From NCBI GenBank assembly GCA_902532675.1, contig CACAIY010000003.1:36321-100320 (forward strand): 64,000 nt of DNA. Reading direction: 5' to 3'. Numbering within the stretch: the stretch's first letter is position 1; every line of letters begins with the position of its first letter. This document shows positions 16,655 through 25,835 of the stretch, piece by piece. Source of the stretch: an uncultured SAR86 cluster bacterium. GTDB taxonomy: Bacteria > Pseudomonadota > Gammaproteobacteria > Magnimaribacterales > Magnimaribacteraceae. The notes beneath the pieces are model-generated. The model searched no databases. It was given only the letters and a program-made list of their open reading frames with translations, and was not told the DNA's origin. Made by a program: the position numbers and the translations under genes.

Positions 16655-18693
16655 TTAAGTACGATAATAATATATCTTCAGTAAGTATTTCAGGCAAGAT
16701 TAAAGGATCACCTTTAGAAGGGAACAAGAGGTATAGAGGCAATCCAGTTCTACCATACTGCTCCAAGGTAGATGAAATAATGGGATCTTTTCTAGTCCAG
16801 TCAGCCTCCATATAAGTTATATTTTTATCCGCTAATAATTTACTTACTTTTGTGGTCTTCAAGGCTACTGCTTCATTTACTTTACAGGTTATGCACCAGT
16901 CAGCAGTGAAGTTAAGGAAAACTAGAGAATTTTCTTCTCTTAAATCATCTAGCAGTTGAGGCGTGTAGGTTAGCTGATCTTGCTTAGATTCATCTAAGTC
17001 ACTGTAAGATGCAGGAATTAACCATAATGAAAATATAAATAACAATAAAAATGGAAGACGCATTAGCCATTTAACCCAATTCTTTTCTGAGTTATTTTTT
17101 TCTATTAACCACAGACCTGTCGTTATTAACAAAGCCCCTAATAAGACTTGTATAACTTCTTGATCTCCCACTTGACTACTAAGAACCCACAAAAGCCAGA
17201 GCGCTGAAGCCCACATTGGGAAAGCCATAAATTGTTTAAATGTTTCCATCCATTGTCCAGGTTTAGGAAGAAAACTAAGTAGAGAAGGTTTTGCGCTTAA
17301 GATCAGGTAAGGTAATGAAAAGCCTATACCTAGTCCTAGGAAGATTAAAATAGAGTAGAAACTAGGTTGCAGTAGAGCAAAGCCTATTGCAGAGCCCATA
17401 AACGGAGCAGTGCAAGGAGAAGCTACAATTACGGCCAAAACTCCCGTTAGAAAAGATTCGAGAGAGTCACTTTTATTTAAAGATATCGAACTTAATCTGG
17501 CTAAATTGCTTCCCAGCACTATATTACTCATGAAAATAAAACCTAAGATCACAAACAAATAAAATAATAATGAAACAACTACAGGAGACTGTAATTGATA
17601 GCCCCATCCTATGGACTCTCCTCCAGATTTTAACGCGATTAGTAAAGCTGCAATTGTTAAAAAGCTAATGACCACTCCAAGAGAGAAAAGTAAACCTTGC
17701 TGAAGGGTCTTATAGGTCGAATCTCTACTTTGCTCAACAAACCTTAATATCTTTATTGTGAGAATTGGGAAAACGCAAGGCATTATATTTAAGATTAAAC
17801 CCCCTAAGAATGCGAAGACAATTAGAGTTAAGATATTGAATTCTTGTGACGCTTCTTTTGTTGCCAAGGGGTAATCAATTTCAATAAAGTTTACATCCTC
17901 ATTTTTGTTTACAGCTATAACCCCTTTAAAAGATTCCTTTTCTATTGTTACTTCTGAGGCCATTATTTGTAGGCTAAAAGTATCTATATTTTTTTCGTAT
18001 TGTTGATTCTCAGTGTAGTTTGTTAAACCGTATTCTTTAGGAAAGAAATACATAGAGTCATATTGATCCATCTTCTCAAATTCACCTTGGAGTACATATG
18101 AATCATCTAGTTTATTAACTCTATAAGTGCCATTAAATTCTACAGGGACCTTCCCTAAAGTATGTTCTAAAAGACCTTTTGAAACAGAAGGAGTTTTGGA
18201 TCCAAGTTTTATAGGGATGCTAACTTCAGCTTCTTGAGGTATGCATATTTCTTTACATGTGTACCAACTAACTTGAGCATTTAAATTTAGAGGAATAGCT
18301 GAAGCCGCTGAAGTAGAGATTTTTGTAAGAAGCACAACTTCATCCTCATAACCAAAAGTCATCAAAGGCTCTACTGGGATCCTTTCAGGACCGGGCCATA
18401 AAATTTTTGAGGCAACTATATCATTTGGTAAATTCCATTTTATTGATGCTCCTTCTCCTGCATCTCCAGGATTTTCCCAATAAGTATGCCAGCCAGGATT
18501 TAAAGTAAATTTAAACCCTACAAGGAGCTCATCTCCTGGATTCATTGAATAAGACTCAGCAAGCATCTCAATTCTTGAGTCACTTACATTTACTATTGAG
18601 CTAGAAAATGCTCCAGCAGATATTAGTGATGCGCAGAATAATAGAAATAGCTTTATACTATTATTGTATTTAAATGATTTTAATTTTCTGAAC
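16641..18693 (-). CDS. dsbD: DsbD/ScsB-like thiol:disulfide interchange protein (start at 18695)
   Basis: This 684-residue protein moves electrons from cytosolic thioredoxin across the inner membrane to periplasmic partners. It has a signal peptide (about 10-30), an N-terminal DsbD/ScsB alpha domain with WYTCKEICIPQ, then eight or so membrane helices containing the paired cysteines NIMPCVFPI and ASPCTAPFMGS, and a C-terminal thioredoxin domain with FTADWCITCK. The long N-terminal region with PGWHTYWENPGDAG is ScsB-like. Its ATG is the complement of 18693-18695, and the divergent PhyH gene uses the ATG at 18694-18696, so the two starts share one CATG. It is cotranscribed with the downstream redoxin. 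Confidence 0.92.
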
Positions 18694-19545
18694 ATGCTTA
18701 AAGATTTAGTTAAAAGTTTTAAAGAAAATGGTTTCGTGACCGTTCCTGATGTTTTTAGCTCATCGGAAATAGAATTTTACAGAGAAGTCATTAAAGATGC
18801 CATCAGGGAAAGAAAACAGAATGATTTAAGGACCTTGAAGGATAAAAGTGAGTATGAACAATCCTTTATCCAATGCCAAAATCTATGGGAAGATTATCCT
18901 GTCATAAGAAAGCTTACCTTTGATCAAAGGTTGGGTGAAATTGCCTCTGCTTTACTGGGTGTTAGTAAGTTAAGAGTTTGGCATGACCAAGCTTTAGTTA
19001 AAGAAGCAGGAGGAAGAGAAACTGACCCTCATCATGATCAGCCTTATTGGCCCATTAAAGAAACTAATACTATTACTGCATGGATTCCCTTTTGCGATGT
19101 GTCAGAAAAGAACGGTCAAATGGGGTTCTATCCTGGGTCGCATAAGGTTCAAGAAAGCCAATTTATAAATATATTTTCAGGAAAAGTCGATGATTCAGAG
19201 CTTATAGATATTCCTCAAATAAAAGACATCAAAGTAGATTATCAGGATCTAAAGTTGGGGGATGTATCTTTTCATCACGGTTTAACTTTCCATAGAGCTA
19301 AATCAAATGATTCAAGTGAAGATAGAATGGTTCATACAGTTATCTTCTTTGAAGATGGAAGCAAAAGGGGAGATGATAAATTTCACTTTAGTGTAGATAG
19401 GCCTGGTATCGAAGTAGGTCAGGTCATTAAGAGTGACGTAACGCCATTAGCTTACCCTATAAAGAATATTCCTAATGCTCCAAAGGATAAAATATCTGAT
19501 GATTACCTAGGTTATAAGATGTTAGGCCTTTTGCCAAAAGATTAA
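18694..19545 (+). CDS. Phytanoyl-CoA dioxygenase (PhyH) family protein
   Basis: This 283-residue PhyH-family protein, counted from the ATG at 18694, has FKENGFVTVPDVFSSSEIE at the N-terminus, the iron motif in DPHHDQPYWP, TAWIPFCDVSEKNGQMGFYPGSHK, and the distal His in VSFHHGLTFHRAKSN. The Arg in DRMVHTVIFF fits the co-substrate site. A TTG 30 bases upstream is also in frame, but it would add a non-conserved extension and overlap the DsbD-like gene further. No clear ribosome site precedes either start. The substrate is unknown. It is convergent with the SGNH lipoprotein gene, overlapping by 4 bases. Confidence 0.87.
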   Translation: MLKDLVKSFKENGFVTVPDVFSSSEIEFYREVIKDAIRERKQNDLRTLKDKSEYEQSFIQCQNLWEDYPVIRKLTFDQRLGEIASALLGVSKLRVWHDQALVKEAGGRETDPHHDQPYWPIKETNTITAWIPFCDVSEKNGQMGFYPGSHKVQESQFINIFSGKVDDSELIDIPQIKDIKVDYQDLKLGDVSFHHGLTFHRAKSNDSSEDRMVHTVIFFEDGSKRGDDKFHFSVDRPGIEVGQVIKSDVTPLAYPIKNIPNAPKDKISDDYLGYKMLGLLPKD

Positions 19546-20306
19546 AGGTTTTCTATTGCAGACCTTACTAACTTAGTCCAAACCTCATACCCTTTTGCAT
19601 TTATATGAAGACCGTCTTCTACAAATAATGTTGGGTCTGCTTTTCCTTCATTAGTAAGCATCGGGTCCCAAACATTTACATAAGTTAATAAATCATCTTC
19701 TGCAGCAAGATTCGAGATTAAGTTATTAAATTCCTTTTCTTCTTTAATTAAATACTCTCTAGCTATTGTGGGCTTAACCCCAATAACAATTAACTTAGTT
19801 CCGGTTAATTCCTTTTTTACCATCGAGTAAAACGTTTCAAAGTCACTAAAAGTTTCAGCAGGAGACTTTAGTGCTGCCAAGTCATTAGTGCCGCAAAAGA
19901 AAACAATGGCTTTAGGATTATAATTTCTTACTACTTCATTAAAGTGATAATTAACATGCGCTATATGAGCTCCTCCAAATCCTCTATTTAAAACTGAATG
20001 CGGAGCCATGTCTTCTTTAAGACTACTCCAGAATCTAATACTAGAACTTCCTGTAAATAAAATTAAGTTTTTAGGAGGGGAAGTAGCTTTATCTTTTTCT
20101 TTAAATTCATCTATAGCCCCTTGATAAAAATCCTCTTTACTCCAGGCATCTAAATAAATAGCAGTTTTCTTTATTTCTGCATAAGACATTTCTACATTAT
20201 TTTTAGCTGCTTGAGCTTCTATCTTGTCCTCTAAATCACTAATAGAGTTTGAGCATGCTGTAGTAGCTAAAAAAATAAGTAATAATATGCTTGTAAGTTT
20301 TTTCAT
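19542..20306 (-). CDS. SGNH/GDSL hydrolase lipoprotein
   Basis: This 254-residue protein has a lipoprotein signal peptide with lipobox TTAC (Cys18). The SGNH blocks are in order: block I ILFTGSSSIRFWSS with the nucleophile Ser, block II GFGGAHIAHV with the conserved Gly, block III FFCGTNDLA with the Asn, and block V DGLHINAKGY with Asp and His. It is an esterase or acetylhydrolase anchored to a membrane on the periplasmic side; the substrate is unknown. Its start abuts the yqgE stop (20306/20307), so the two are probably one unit with the Nudix gene further upstream. Confidence 0.9.
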   Translation of the reverse strand: MKKLTSILLLIFLATTACSNSISDLEDKIEAQAAKNNVEMSYAEIKKTAIYLDAWSKEDFYQGAIDEFKEKDKATSPPKNLILFTGSSSIRFWSSLKEDMAPHSVLNRGFGGAHIAHVNYHFNEVVRNYNPKAIVFFCGTNDLAALKSPAETFSDFETFYSMVKKELTGTKLIVIGVKPTIAREYLIKEEKEFNNLISNLAAEDDLLTYVNVWDPMLTNEGKADPTLFVEDGLHINAKGYEVWTKLVRSAIENL

Positions 20307-20873
20307 TTAAGCATTTCCAAAATCTGGACTAATCATCCTAACATCATACCCCATGAATTTAGATAACTCTTCCATCTGTCTTCTTGGGTCTGGGTTAAAA
20401 ATAACATCTTTATTTTCAGGTATAACCACCCATGCATTCTCTATAAGTTCAGTCTCTAGTTGATTAACGCCCCAACCGGAATAGCCTAAAGTCATTAGAT
20501 AGTTCTCAGGTCCTTCACAATTAGCAATAGATTGAATGGCATCTTCTGAAGTACTTAAAGATATGTCTTTTGATACTTCCATTGTTGAGTCCCATTTTTT
20601 TTCAGAAGAATGCAAAATAAAAATAGCTCCCGGATTAACTGGACCACCCATATAAACATTTCCTTCTGCTCTAGAATTTTCTACGATTTTCATGCTATTA
20701 AATAGATCCTTGAGCTTAAGATTTAAAGGTCTATTTATAATTAGTCCAAGTGCTCCCAAATCACCATGATCGCAAATATATAAGAGAGAATCGGTAAAAT
20801 AGGAAGGTTCCTGCTCGCTGGGAGAAAAATATAAAAGGTTACCTTTTACCGAGTCTTGAGAAGGTTCTGTCAT
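20307..20873 (-). CDS. yqgE: YqgE/AlgH family (UPF0301) protein
   Basis: This 188-residue protein matches the YqgE/AlgH family: NLLYFSPSEQEPSYFTDSLLYICDH, GALGLIINRPL, VYMGGPVNPGAIFILHS and LMTLGYSGWGVNQLE with ENAWVVIPE are the characteristic blocks. Its function is not established; in Pseudomonas the homologue AlgH was linked to alginate gene expression. It lies directly upstream of the SGNH lipoprotein gene and 21 bases downstream of the Nudix gene. The usual neighbour ruvX is absent. Confidence 0.93.
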   Translation of the reverse strand: MTEPSQDSVKGNLLYFSPSEQEPSYFTDSLLYICDHGDLGALGLIINRPLNLKLKDLFNSMKIVENSRAEGNVYMGGPVNPGAIFILHSSEKKWDSTMEVSKDISLSTSEDAIQSIANCEGPENYLMTLGYSGWGVNQLETELIENAWVVIPENKDVIFNPDPRRQMEELSKFMGYDVRMISPDFGNA

Positions 20874-20894
20874 TACTAAGCAAAGTATAAAACT

Positions 20895-21443
20895 TTAATG
20901 CCCCTTTGATAAATATTGGTTATAGAAATAAAAGGCACAAATTACCAAAGCATGTTCGATTTCTCCTTTTTCAATCAATAAAGGAATCTCATCTATGGGT
21001 TTTTTTAATATTTCTATATCTTCCATGCCATCTAATTTTTGTTCTTCAGTCTGACATACATCCAAAGCAAGATAGGAATAGGTATGGTTAGACATCAGGG
21101 CAGGGTTGGGTTCAACTCTACCAATCTCTATGACTTTAGAGCTGGTATAGCCTGTTTCTTCAGAGAGTTCTCTAATAGCAGCATCTATGGGTTTTTCTCC
21201 TTCATCTACCATTCCTCCTGGAACCTCTAGGCAAAGTTTCTCAGTCCCAAATCGATGCTGATTAATTAGAATAACTTCATTATTTTTTGTTATAGGGATA
21301 ATGTTTACCCAATTTGGGGTATCAATTACCCAAACAGGGTGTTCCGATTTTTTCTTCGGCGAAATAACTCGATCTTCTCTTAATTTAAAGATCTTGTTTT
21401 CAATTAAAAATTTCGAGGAAACCTTATCCCAATTCTTGATCAT
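20895..21443 (-). CDS. Nudix hydrolase (ADP-ribose pyrophosphatase-like)
   Basis: This 182-residue protein carries a complete Nudix box at about 76-98: GGMVDEGEKPIDAAIRELSEETG fits Gx5Ex7REUxEExGU, split here as GGMVDEGEKP then IDAAIRELSEETG. The N-terminal strands and length resemble ADP-ribose pyrophosphatase, which hydrolyses ADP-ribose to AMP and ribose-5-phosphate, but related Nudix enzymes use other nucleoside diphosphates. It is the first of three same-strand genes (Nudix, yqgE, SGNH) and divergent from the Bax-inhibitor-like gene. Confidence 0.9.
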   Translation of the reverse strand: MIKNWDKVSSKFLIENKIFKLREDRVISPKKKSEHPVWVIDTPNWVNIIPITKNNEVILINQHRFGTEKLCLEVPGGMVDEGEKPIDAAIRELSEETGYTSSKVIEIGRVEPNPALMSNHTYSYLALDVCQTEEQKLDGMEDIEILKKPIDEIPLLIEKGEIEHALVICAFYFYNQYLSKGH

Positions 21444-21510
21444 AAACTTGTATTTGCCTTTTCAGAAATAGATAATATCACCATAATATTAACTTTTTAT
21501 AGGATAAAAA

Positions 21511-22269
21511 ATGTCAAGACATCAAGCATTAGATACATTCGGTAGATCTGGTAACCCAGTAATGGGAAATAAATTTGATGGGGATGCTCAATTCAGAGAT
21601 ATGCCTATTTCACAAAAAATGACCTTGGAAGGCACTGTCAATAAAACAGGAATACTATTACTGCTTTGTTTTGCAACAGCAGCCGTTAGCTGGAATATAC
21701 CTAACCCTATATTGATGTTTACTGGAATGGGTGTAGGTTTGATTGCAGCTATTATTACTATCTTTAAGCCTACTATGGCTTCTTCTACTGCTCCCGTGTA
21801 TGCATTAGCTCAAGGATTGTTTTTAGGTGGAATAACAGTTATGTTTGAAGCTCAATACCCAGGCATAGCCATACAAGCCATCGGCCTGACTTTTGGTACT
21901 CTCGCGTCTTTATTGGTTTGCTATAAAACAGGAATCATTAAACCCACTGAGAATTTTAGACTCATGATAGTTAGCGCTACAGCAGGAATAGCTCTTTTAT
22001 ATATGGTTAATATCCTTATGACTATGTTTGGAGGAGGAAGCGGAATAGGCTTTATACATTCGAATGGACTAATGGGCATAGGCTTTAGTTTATTTGTTGT
22101 TGGTATTGCCGCCCTTAATTTAGTTTTAGATTTTGATTTTATAGAACAAGGTTCTGAGAATGGTCTACCAAAGCATATGGAATGGTTCGGAGCTTTCAGC
22201 CTCATGGTGACTTTAGTTTGGCTTTATTTAGAAATACTTAGATTGCTTGCAAAAATTAGAAGTAATTAA
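21511..22269 (+). CDS. Bax inhibitor-1/YccA family membrane protein
   Basis: This 252-residue protein has a hydrophilic N-terminus (about 1-35) and seven hydrophobic helices. TSAPVYALAQGLFLGG-like sequence (SSTAPVYALAQGLFLG) and VLDFDFIEQGSENGLPKHMEW, with its conserved acidic residues, are typical of the bacterial YccA/YbhL group related to eukaryotic Bax inhibitor-1. These inner-membrane proteins are proposed pH-sensitive calcium leak channels; YccA binds FtsH in E. coli. It is directly followed by a small membrane protein gene. Confidence 0.92.
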   Translation: MSRHQALDTFGRSGNPVMGNKFDGDAQFRDMPISQKMTLEGTVNKTGILLLLCFATAAVSWNIPNPILMFTGMGVGLIAAIITIFKPTMASSTAPVYALAQGLFLGGITVMFEAQYPGIAIQAIGLTFGTLASLLVCYKTGIIKPTENFRLMIVSATAGIALLYMVNILMTMFGGGSGIGFIHSNGLMGIGFSLFVVGIAALNLVLDFDFIEQGSENGLPKHMEWFGAFSLMVTLVWLYLEILRLLAKIRSN

Positions 22270-22482
22270 GTGGATCTAAACACTATTTTCTTTGGAGGAT
22301 TAGCTCTAGTTTCCTTAGCAGCTTTCTTTTATTTAGGTAAATTCAAAGCGTCTAAAGCTCAAACAGAAAGAGATGATCGAATTACTTGGTCAAAAAGAAG
22401 TTTTAGTTTTAGAAGCTGCTTAACAATTGCCTTGGGTATCTTTTTAATATTCTTTTTTCTTAGTTATTTAGGCTATAACTAA
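22270..22482 (+). CDS. Small two-helix membrane protein, 70 residues
   Basis: This short gene starts with GTG immediately after the stop of the Bax-inhibitor-like gene. The protein has a first hydrophobic helix (about 5-24, IFFGGLALVSLAAFFYLG), a basic middle part (KFKASKAQTERDDRITWSKRS), and a second helix (about 48-66, LTIALGIFLIFFFLSYLG). I do not recognise a family. The direct coupling to the upstream gene, the in-frame GTG and the membrane topology support a real gene. It is convergent with the alcohol dehydrogenase gene. Confidence 0.65.
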   Translation: MDLNTIFFGGLALVSLAAFFYLGKFKASKAQTERDDRITWSKRSFSFRSCLTIALGIFLIFFFLSYLGYN

Positions 22483-22483
22483 A

Positions 22484-23617
22484 TTACATAGCATCTAAAA
22501 AAAGCTTTTCCCATTCTTCTTTAGAGGGAAGTCTAGGTGTAGTAGCATTGCTTGGATCAGTCATAGAGTGCTCAACAAGATCTGGAATCATTGCTTCACT
22601 CACGCCCATGTCTTTTAACCCAGAAGGTAGACCTATTTCTTGATTTAACTTTTCAATCTCTTTAGCTAAATCGGTTGATTCAGGCTTACCCATTGCTCTT
22701 GCAATCTTTGAATATTTATCCTCTACGTGGTCTTTATTGAATCGGAGTATGGTAGGAAGAATAACCCCATTGAGGGTTCCATGATGTAATCTTAATTCTT
22801 GATCCGCACCTAAAGCATGACTCATGGAATGAACCGCTCCAAGACCTTTAGAAAATGCCATCGCTCCTTCAGTTGAAGCCATCATCATATTCCATCTAGC
22901 ATCTTTATCATTTCCATCTTTAACCGCTTTTTTAAGATTTTCTCCCCTTATGACTCTTTCTACGCCATCCAAGCCAACAGCCTCAGCAGGGGGATCAATA
23001 ACAGGAGACATTATTGCTTCTATGCAATGAGTTAAAGCATCCATTCCTGATCCAGCTGTAAGTATTGGCGGCAATCCAATCGTTAATTCAGGATCACATA
23101 TAGCTGCTGCAGGCCTTAAGTGCTCGCTGGCTAAGATTAATTTCCTTCCATCATTCATGATGATTACAGCACCAGATGAAACTTCACTTCCAGTTCCCGA
23201 AGTAGTAGGTATAGCGATCATAGGTATTGTTTTTTGTATTTTCTCCAAGCCGCCTTCATTAATAGAATAATCAACTACTTTGCCTTCATGATTGGCCATT
23301 AAAGCTACAGATTTTCCCAAATCTAAACTAGACCCACCCCCGAAACCAATAACACCATCACAACCCTGTGTTTTATATATCTCTAAGGCGTTTTCTACTG
23401 CCTCTTCCGTAGGGTTGGCAGGAGTTTGGTCATAAAATGATGGAGTTATTTCATTGGATAGCTGATTTCTTAGCTGGTCAATCATACCTATTTCTGCAAG
23501 ACCAGGGTCGGTGCAAATTAAAGGTTTCTTTATACCTAGATTCACTAAAACAACCGAGATTTCTTTTATAGCACCGTGGTCAAAATAAGGTCTATTGCTG
23601 TAAGCTAATTGAGTCAT
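22484..23617 (-). CDS. Iron-containing alcohol dehydrogenase
   Basis: This 377-residue group III dehydrogenase has the NAD(P)-binding segment IGFGGGSSLDLGKSVAL, AIPTTSGTGSEVS, and metal-ligand regions SGMDALTHCIEAIMSP and VHSMSHALGA with LHHGTLNGV. These provide the Asp and three His ligands for Fe(II) or Zn. It oxidises or reduces an alcohol/aldehyde pair in the cytosol; the substrate is unknown. The stop is two bases from the small membrane protein gene and the start is divergent from recX. Confidence 0.93.
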   Translation of the reverse strand: MTQLAYSNRPYFDHGAIKEISVVLVNLGIKKPLICTDPGLAEIGMIDQLRNQLSNEITPSFYDQTPANPTEEAVENALEIYKTQGCDGVIGFGGGSSLDLGKSVALMANHEGKVVDYSINEGGLEKIQKTIPMIAIPTTSGTGSEVSSGAVIIMNDGRKLILASEHLRPAAAICDPELTIGLPPILTAGSGMDALTHCIEAIMSPVIDPPAEAVGLDGVERVIRGENLKKAVKDGNDKDARWNMMMASTEGAMAFSKGLGAVHSMSHALGADQELRLHHGTLNGVILPTILRFNKDHVEDKYSKIARAMGKPESTDLAKEIEKLNQEIGLPSGLKDMGVSEAMIPDLVEHSMTDPSNATTPRLPSKEEWEKLFLDAM

Positions 23618-23686
23618 AAGATTAAAGTCATTATATCTATCTTTTGATACTTACAAAAAATTAAAGAAAGCATATACTTCTTGATA

Positions 23687-24142
23687 ATGAAAATCCTTGA
23701 AGACTCAAAATCCATTCGTTTGAAGATAATGGATTTCCTGTCTAGAAGAGAGCATTCTTCAAAAGAGATTTTTAAAAAATTATCTCCTAGAGTTGAATCC
23801 AAAGAACTTCTTGAAGAAGAGATAGAAAAATTAAAAGCTGATGGTTTATTAAGTGATGAAAGGTTTGCTGAGAGTTATTTTCAAAGTAGAAAAAATAGAG
23901 GTTACGGACCGCTGAGAATTAGAAACGAATTAAAACAACGAGGTGTGGGAGATCAAATCTTTTATCCGTTATCTAATGAGATTGAGTGGTCAGATTTTGC
24001 TTTAGAAGCTTTAAGAAAGAAAGTAAGCGGGGATATGCCTACTGAAACTAAAGACATCCTAAAATTAAAAAGGTTTTTAAATTACAGAGGCTTCGATTTC
24101 CAAGATATTGATAAAGCTTTTCAAATTATAAAAAGTGAATAA
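23687..24142 (+). CDS. recX: RecX, regulator of RecA
   Basis: From the ATG at 23687 the protein has 151 residues, the usual length for RecX. It shows the three-repeat helical pattern: IMDFLSRREHSSKEIFKKL, then ADGLLSDERFAESYFQSRKNRGYGPLRIRNELKQRGV, then KLKRFLNYRGFDFQDI. RecX inhibits RecA filament extension. A TTG six bases upstream is in frame but unnecessary. recA is not adjacent in this window, unlike in many Gammaproteobacteria. It precedes dnaX by 46 bases. Confidence 0.92.
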   Translation: MKILEDSKSIRLKIMDFLSRREHSSKEIFKKLSPRVESKELLEEEIEKLKADGLLSDERFAESYFQSRKNRGYGPLRIRNELKQRGVGDQIFYPLSNEIEWSDFALEALRKKVSGDMPTETKDILKLKRFLNYRGFDFQDIDKAFQIIKSE

Positions 24143-24188
24143 GGTCATTAAATTTTATTATTAATAAACTATACTTCTATAGCAAACA

Positions 24189-25835
24189 ATGAGTTATCAA
24201 GTACTAGCAAGAAAATGGAGACCAAAAGATTTTTCTGAGGTTGTTGGGCAAGAACATGTCGTTCAAGCTCTAGCTAACGCCCTTGATCAAAATAAAATTC
24301 ATCAGGCTTACGTCTTAAGTGGCACTAGAGGGGTAGGGAAGACCACTATCGCAAGGATTTTATCAAAAAGCTTAAATTGTGAAGTTGGACTAGATTCTAA
24401 ACCGTGCCATGAATGCTCAACTTGTGAATCTATAACAGACGGAAGTTTTATGGACTTTCAAGAAATTGATGCAGCTTCAAGTAGGGGTGTGGATGACACT
24501 AAACAGTTATTAGAGACAGTTATGCACATGCCTAGCTCATCTAGGTACAAAGTATATTTGCTGGATGAAGTGCACATGCTCTCTACACAAAGCTTTAATA
24601 TGCTTTTAAAAACTTTAGAAGAACCTCCAGAACACGTAATTTTTATTCTAGCTACTACCTTACCTGAAAAAATACCAGCAACAGTTCTTTCTAGGTGCTT
24701 GCAATTTAATCTTAAGAATTTAACCCCCAGTCAACTTGATGAAAGATTAAGTTTTATTCTGAAAGAGGAAAAAATTAAGTTTGAAACTCAAGCTGTAGAA
24801 CAAATATGCAGGGCAGGACGAGGCAGCTTAAGAGACTGCTTAACTATAGCAGATCAGGCTATTGCCTATTGTAATGGCAACTTAACCGATCAAGGTATAG
24901 CTCAAATGTTAGGCACACTTCCTTTTGATCATGTTAATTCGCTTTTATCTTCTATAGCTAAAAAGGATGCTGTTGGACTTCTGCAATCTTTAAAAGAAAT
25001 TTCTCAGATGAGCGTAGATTATTTAAGACTGATGGATCTAATTCTAGAAACTATACAGTTAATAACTTTTACTCAGGTATCAGAAGATGTTTTAGATGAA
25101 ACAGAAATTAGAAGAAGTGACCTCAAAGAACTTGCAGATATCTTATCTGAAGATGATCTCCAGGTACTTTACCAAATAGGTCTACTTGCAAAAAGAGATA
25201 TGGAAATAGCACCAAGCTTATCTAGTGGTTTTGAGATGGCCTTGTTAAGAATGGTCTCTTTTTTACCCGGTGAAATAAAAGAAACTAAAAAAAAAGTTGA
25301 AAAAGTAATTAATAAAAATACTTTAGAAAAGGAAGTAAAGGTTTCTTCTAAGGAAGATACAACTCCAATAGAAGACAAGTTAATTACAGATACATCAGAA
25401 TCAGAAAAGCAAAAAAAACACACCGGAAATAAAAAGAAATTAAGTCTATCTATAGATCAGTGGAATACTGTTTTTACTAACTTGGATCTTGATGCTGGAA
25501 CCAAACAGTTAGCATCTCATTGTTCTTTTATAAAATCTGATGATTCAGTTATCTATCTATCCATGCCTGAAGAAAAATTAAACTTATTTAATGGAAAACA
25601 TAGGCAAGAATTACAGGAAAAGTTATCCGATTATCTAAAAGAAGATTGCAATATCTTTTTAGAAGAAGGAGAACATAATGAGGACTCCCCAAATCAAATA
25701 AAAGCAAAAGAAAAAAGAAAAATACAAGATGATGCAGAGAAAGCTATTAAAGATGATCCTAAGGTAAAAAAAATAATAGAAGAATTTGGAGCCAAAATAA
25801 TTGAGTCAACTGTTGAATCAAGAAAATCAGAATGA
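24189..25835 (+). CDS. dnaX: DNA polymerase III subunits tau/gamma
   Basis: This 548-residue clamp-loader ATPase has the Walker A GTRGVGKTTIARI, the zinc motif CHECSTCESI, Walker B VYLLDEVHML, and the SRC motif in LSRCLQFN. Domain III ends near residue 350, followed by a lysine-rich linker and a weakly conserved tau-specific tail. At codons 367-369 is an uninterrupted run of nine A (25287-25295). A -1 slip there reads AGT then TGA and ends at once, predicting a gamma-like protein of about 370 residues. This resembles E. coli, where -1 frameshifting gives gamma, and Thermus thermophilus, where an A9 run slips in transcription. The recR start overlaps the stop by 4 bases. Confidence 0.95.
   Translation: MSYQVLARKWRPKDFSEVVGQEHVVQALANALDQNKIHQAYVLSGTRGVGKTTIARILSKSLNCEVGLDSKPCHECSTCESITDGSFMDFQEIDAASSRGVDDTKQLLETVMHMPSSSRYKVYLLDEVHMLSTQSFNMLLKTLEEPPEHVIFILATTLPEKIPATVLSRCLQFNLKNLTPSQLDERLSFILKEEKIKFETQAVEQICRAGRGSLRDCLTIADQAIAYCNGNLTDQGIAQMLGTLPFDHVNSLLSSIAKKDAVGLLQSLKEISQMSVDYLRLMDLILETIQLITFTQVSEDVLDETEIRRSDLKELADILSEDDLQVLYQIGLLAKRDMEIAPSLSSGFEMALLRMVSFLPGEIKETKKKVEKVINKNTLEKEVKVSSKEDTTPIEDKLITDTSESEKQKKHTGNKKKLSLSIDQWNTVFTNLDLDAGTKQLASHCSFIKSDDSVIYLSMPEEKLNLFNGKHRQELQEKLSDYLKEDCNIFLEEGEHNEDSPNQIKAKEKRKIQDDAEKAIKDDPKVKKIIEEFGAKIIESTVESRKSE
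25287..25295 (+). other. A9 slippage site in dnaX, predicted gamma switch
   Basis: The nine A are in frame as three AAA codons preceded by ACT and followed by GTT. Reading shifted by -1, or with one extra A in the transcript, gives AGT TGA and stops. Loss of one A gives TTG AAA AAG TAA and stops within a few codons. So both alternative frames end close to the expected gamma boundary. A weak hairpin TTAGAA/TTCTAA lies downstream (25323-25351). The use of slippage is inferred by analogy with known dnaX genes. Confidence 0.55.

Noticed and set aside
18664-18693. TTG start of the PhyH gene at 18664
   Set aside because: It adds ten non-conserved residues inside the DsbD-like signal sequence; the ATG at 18694 begins at the conserved domain edge.
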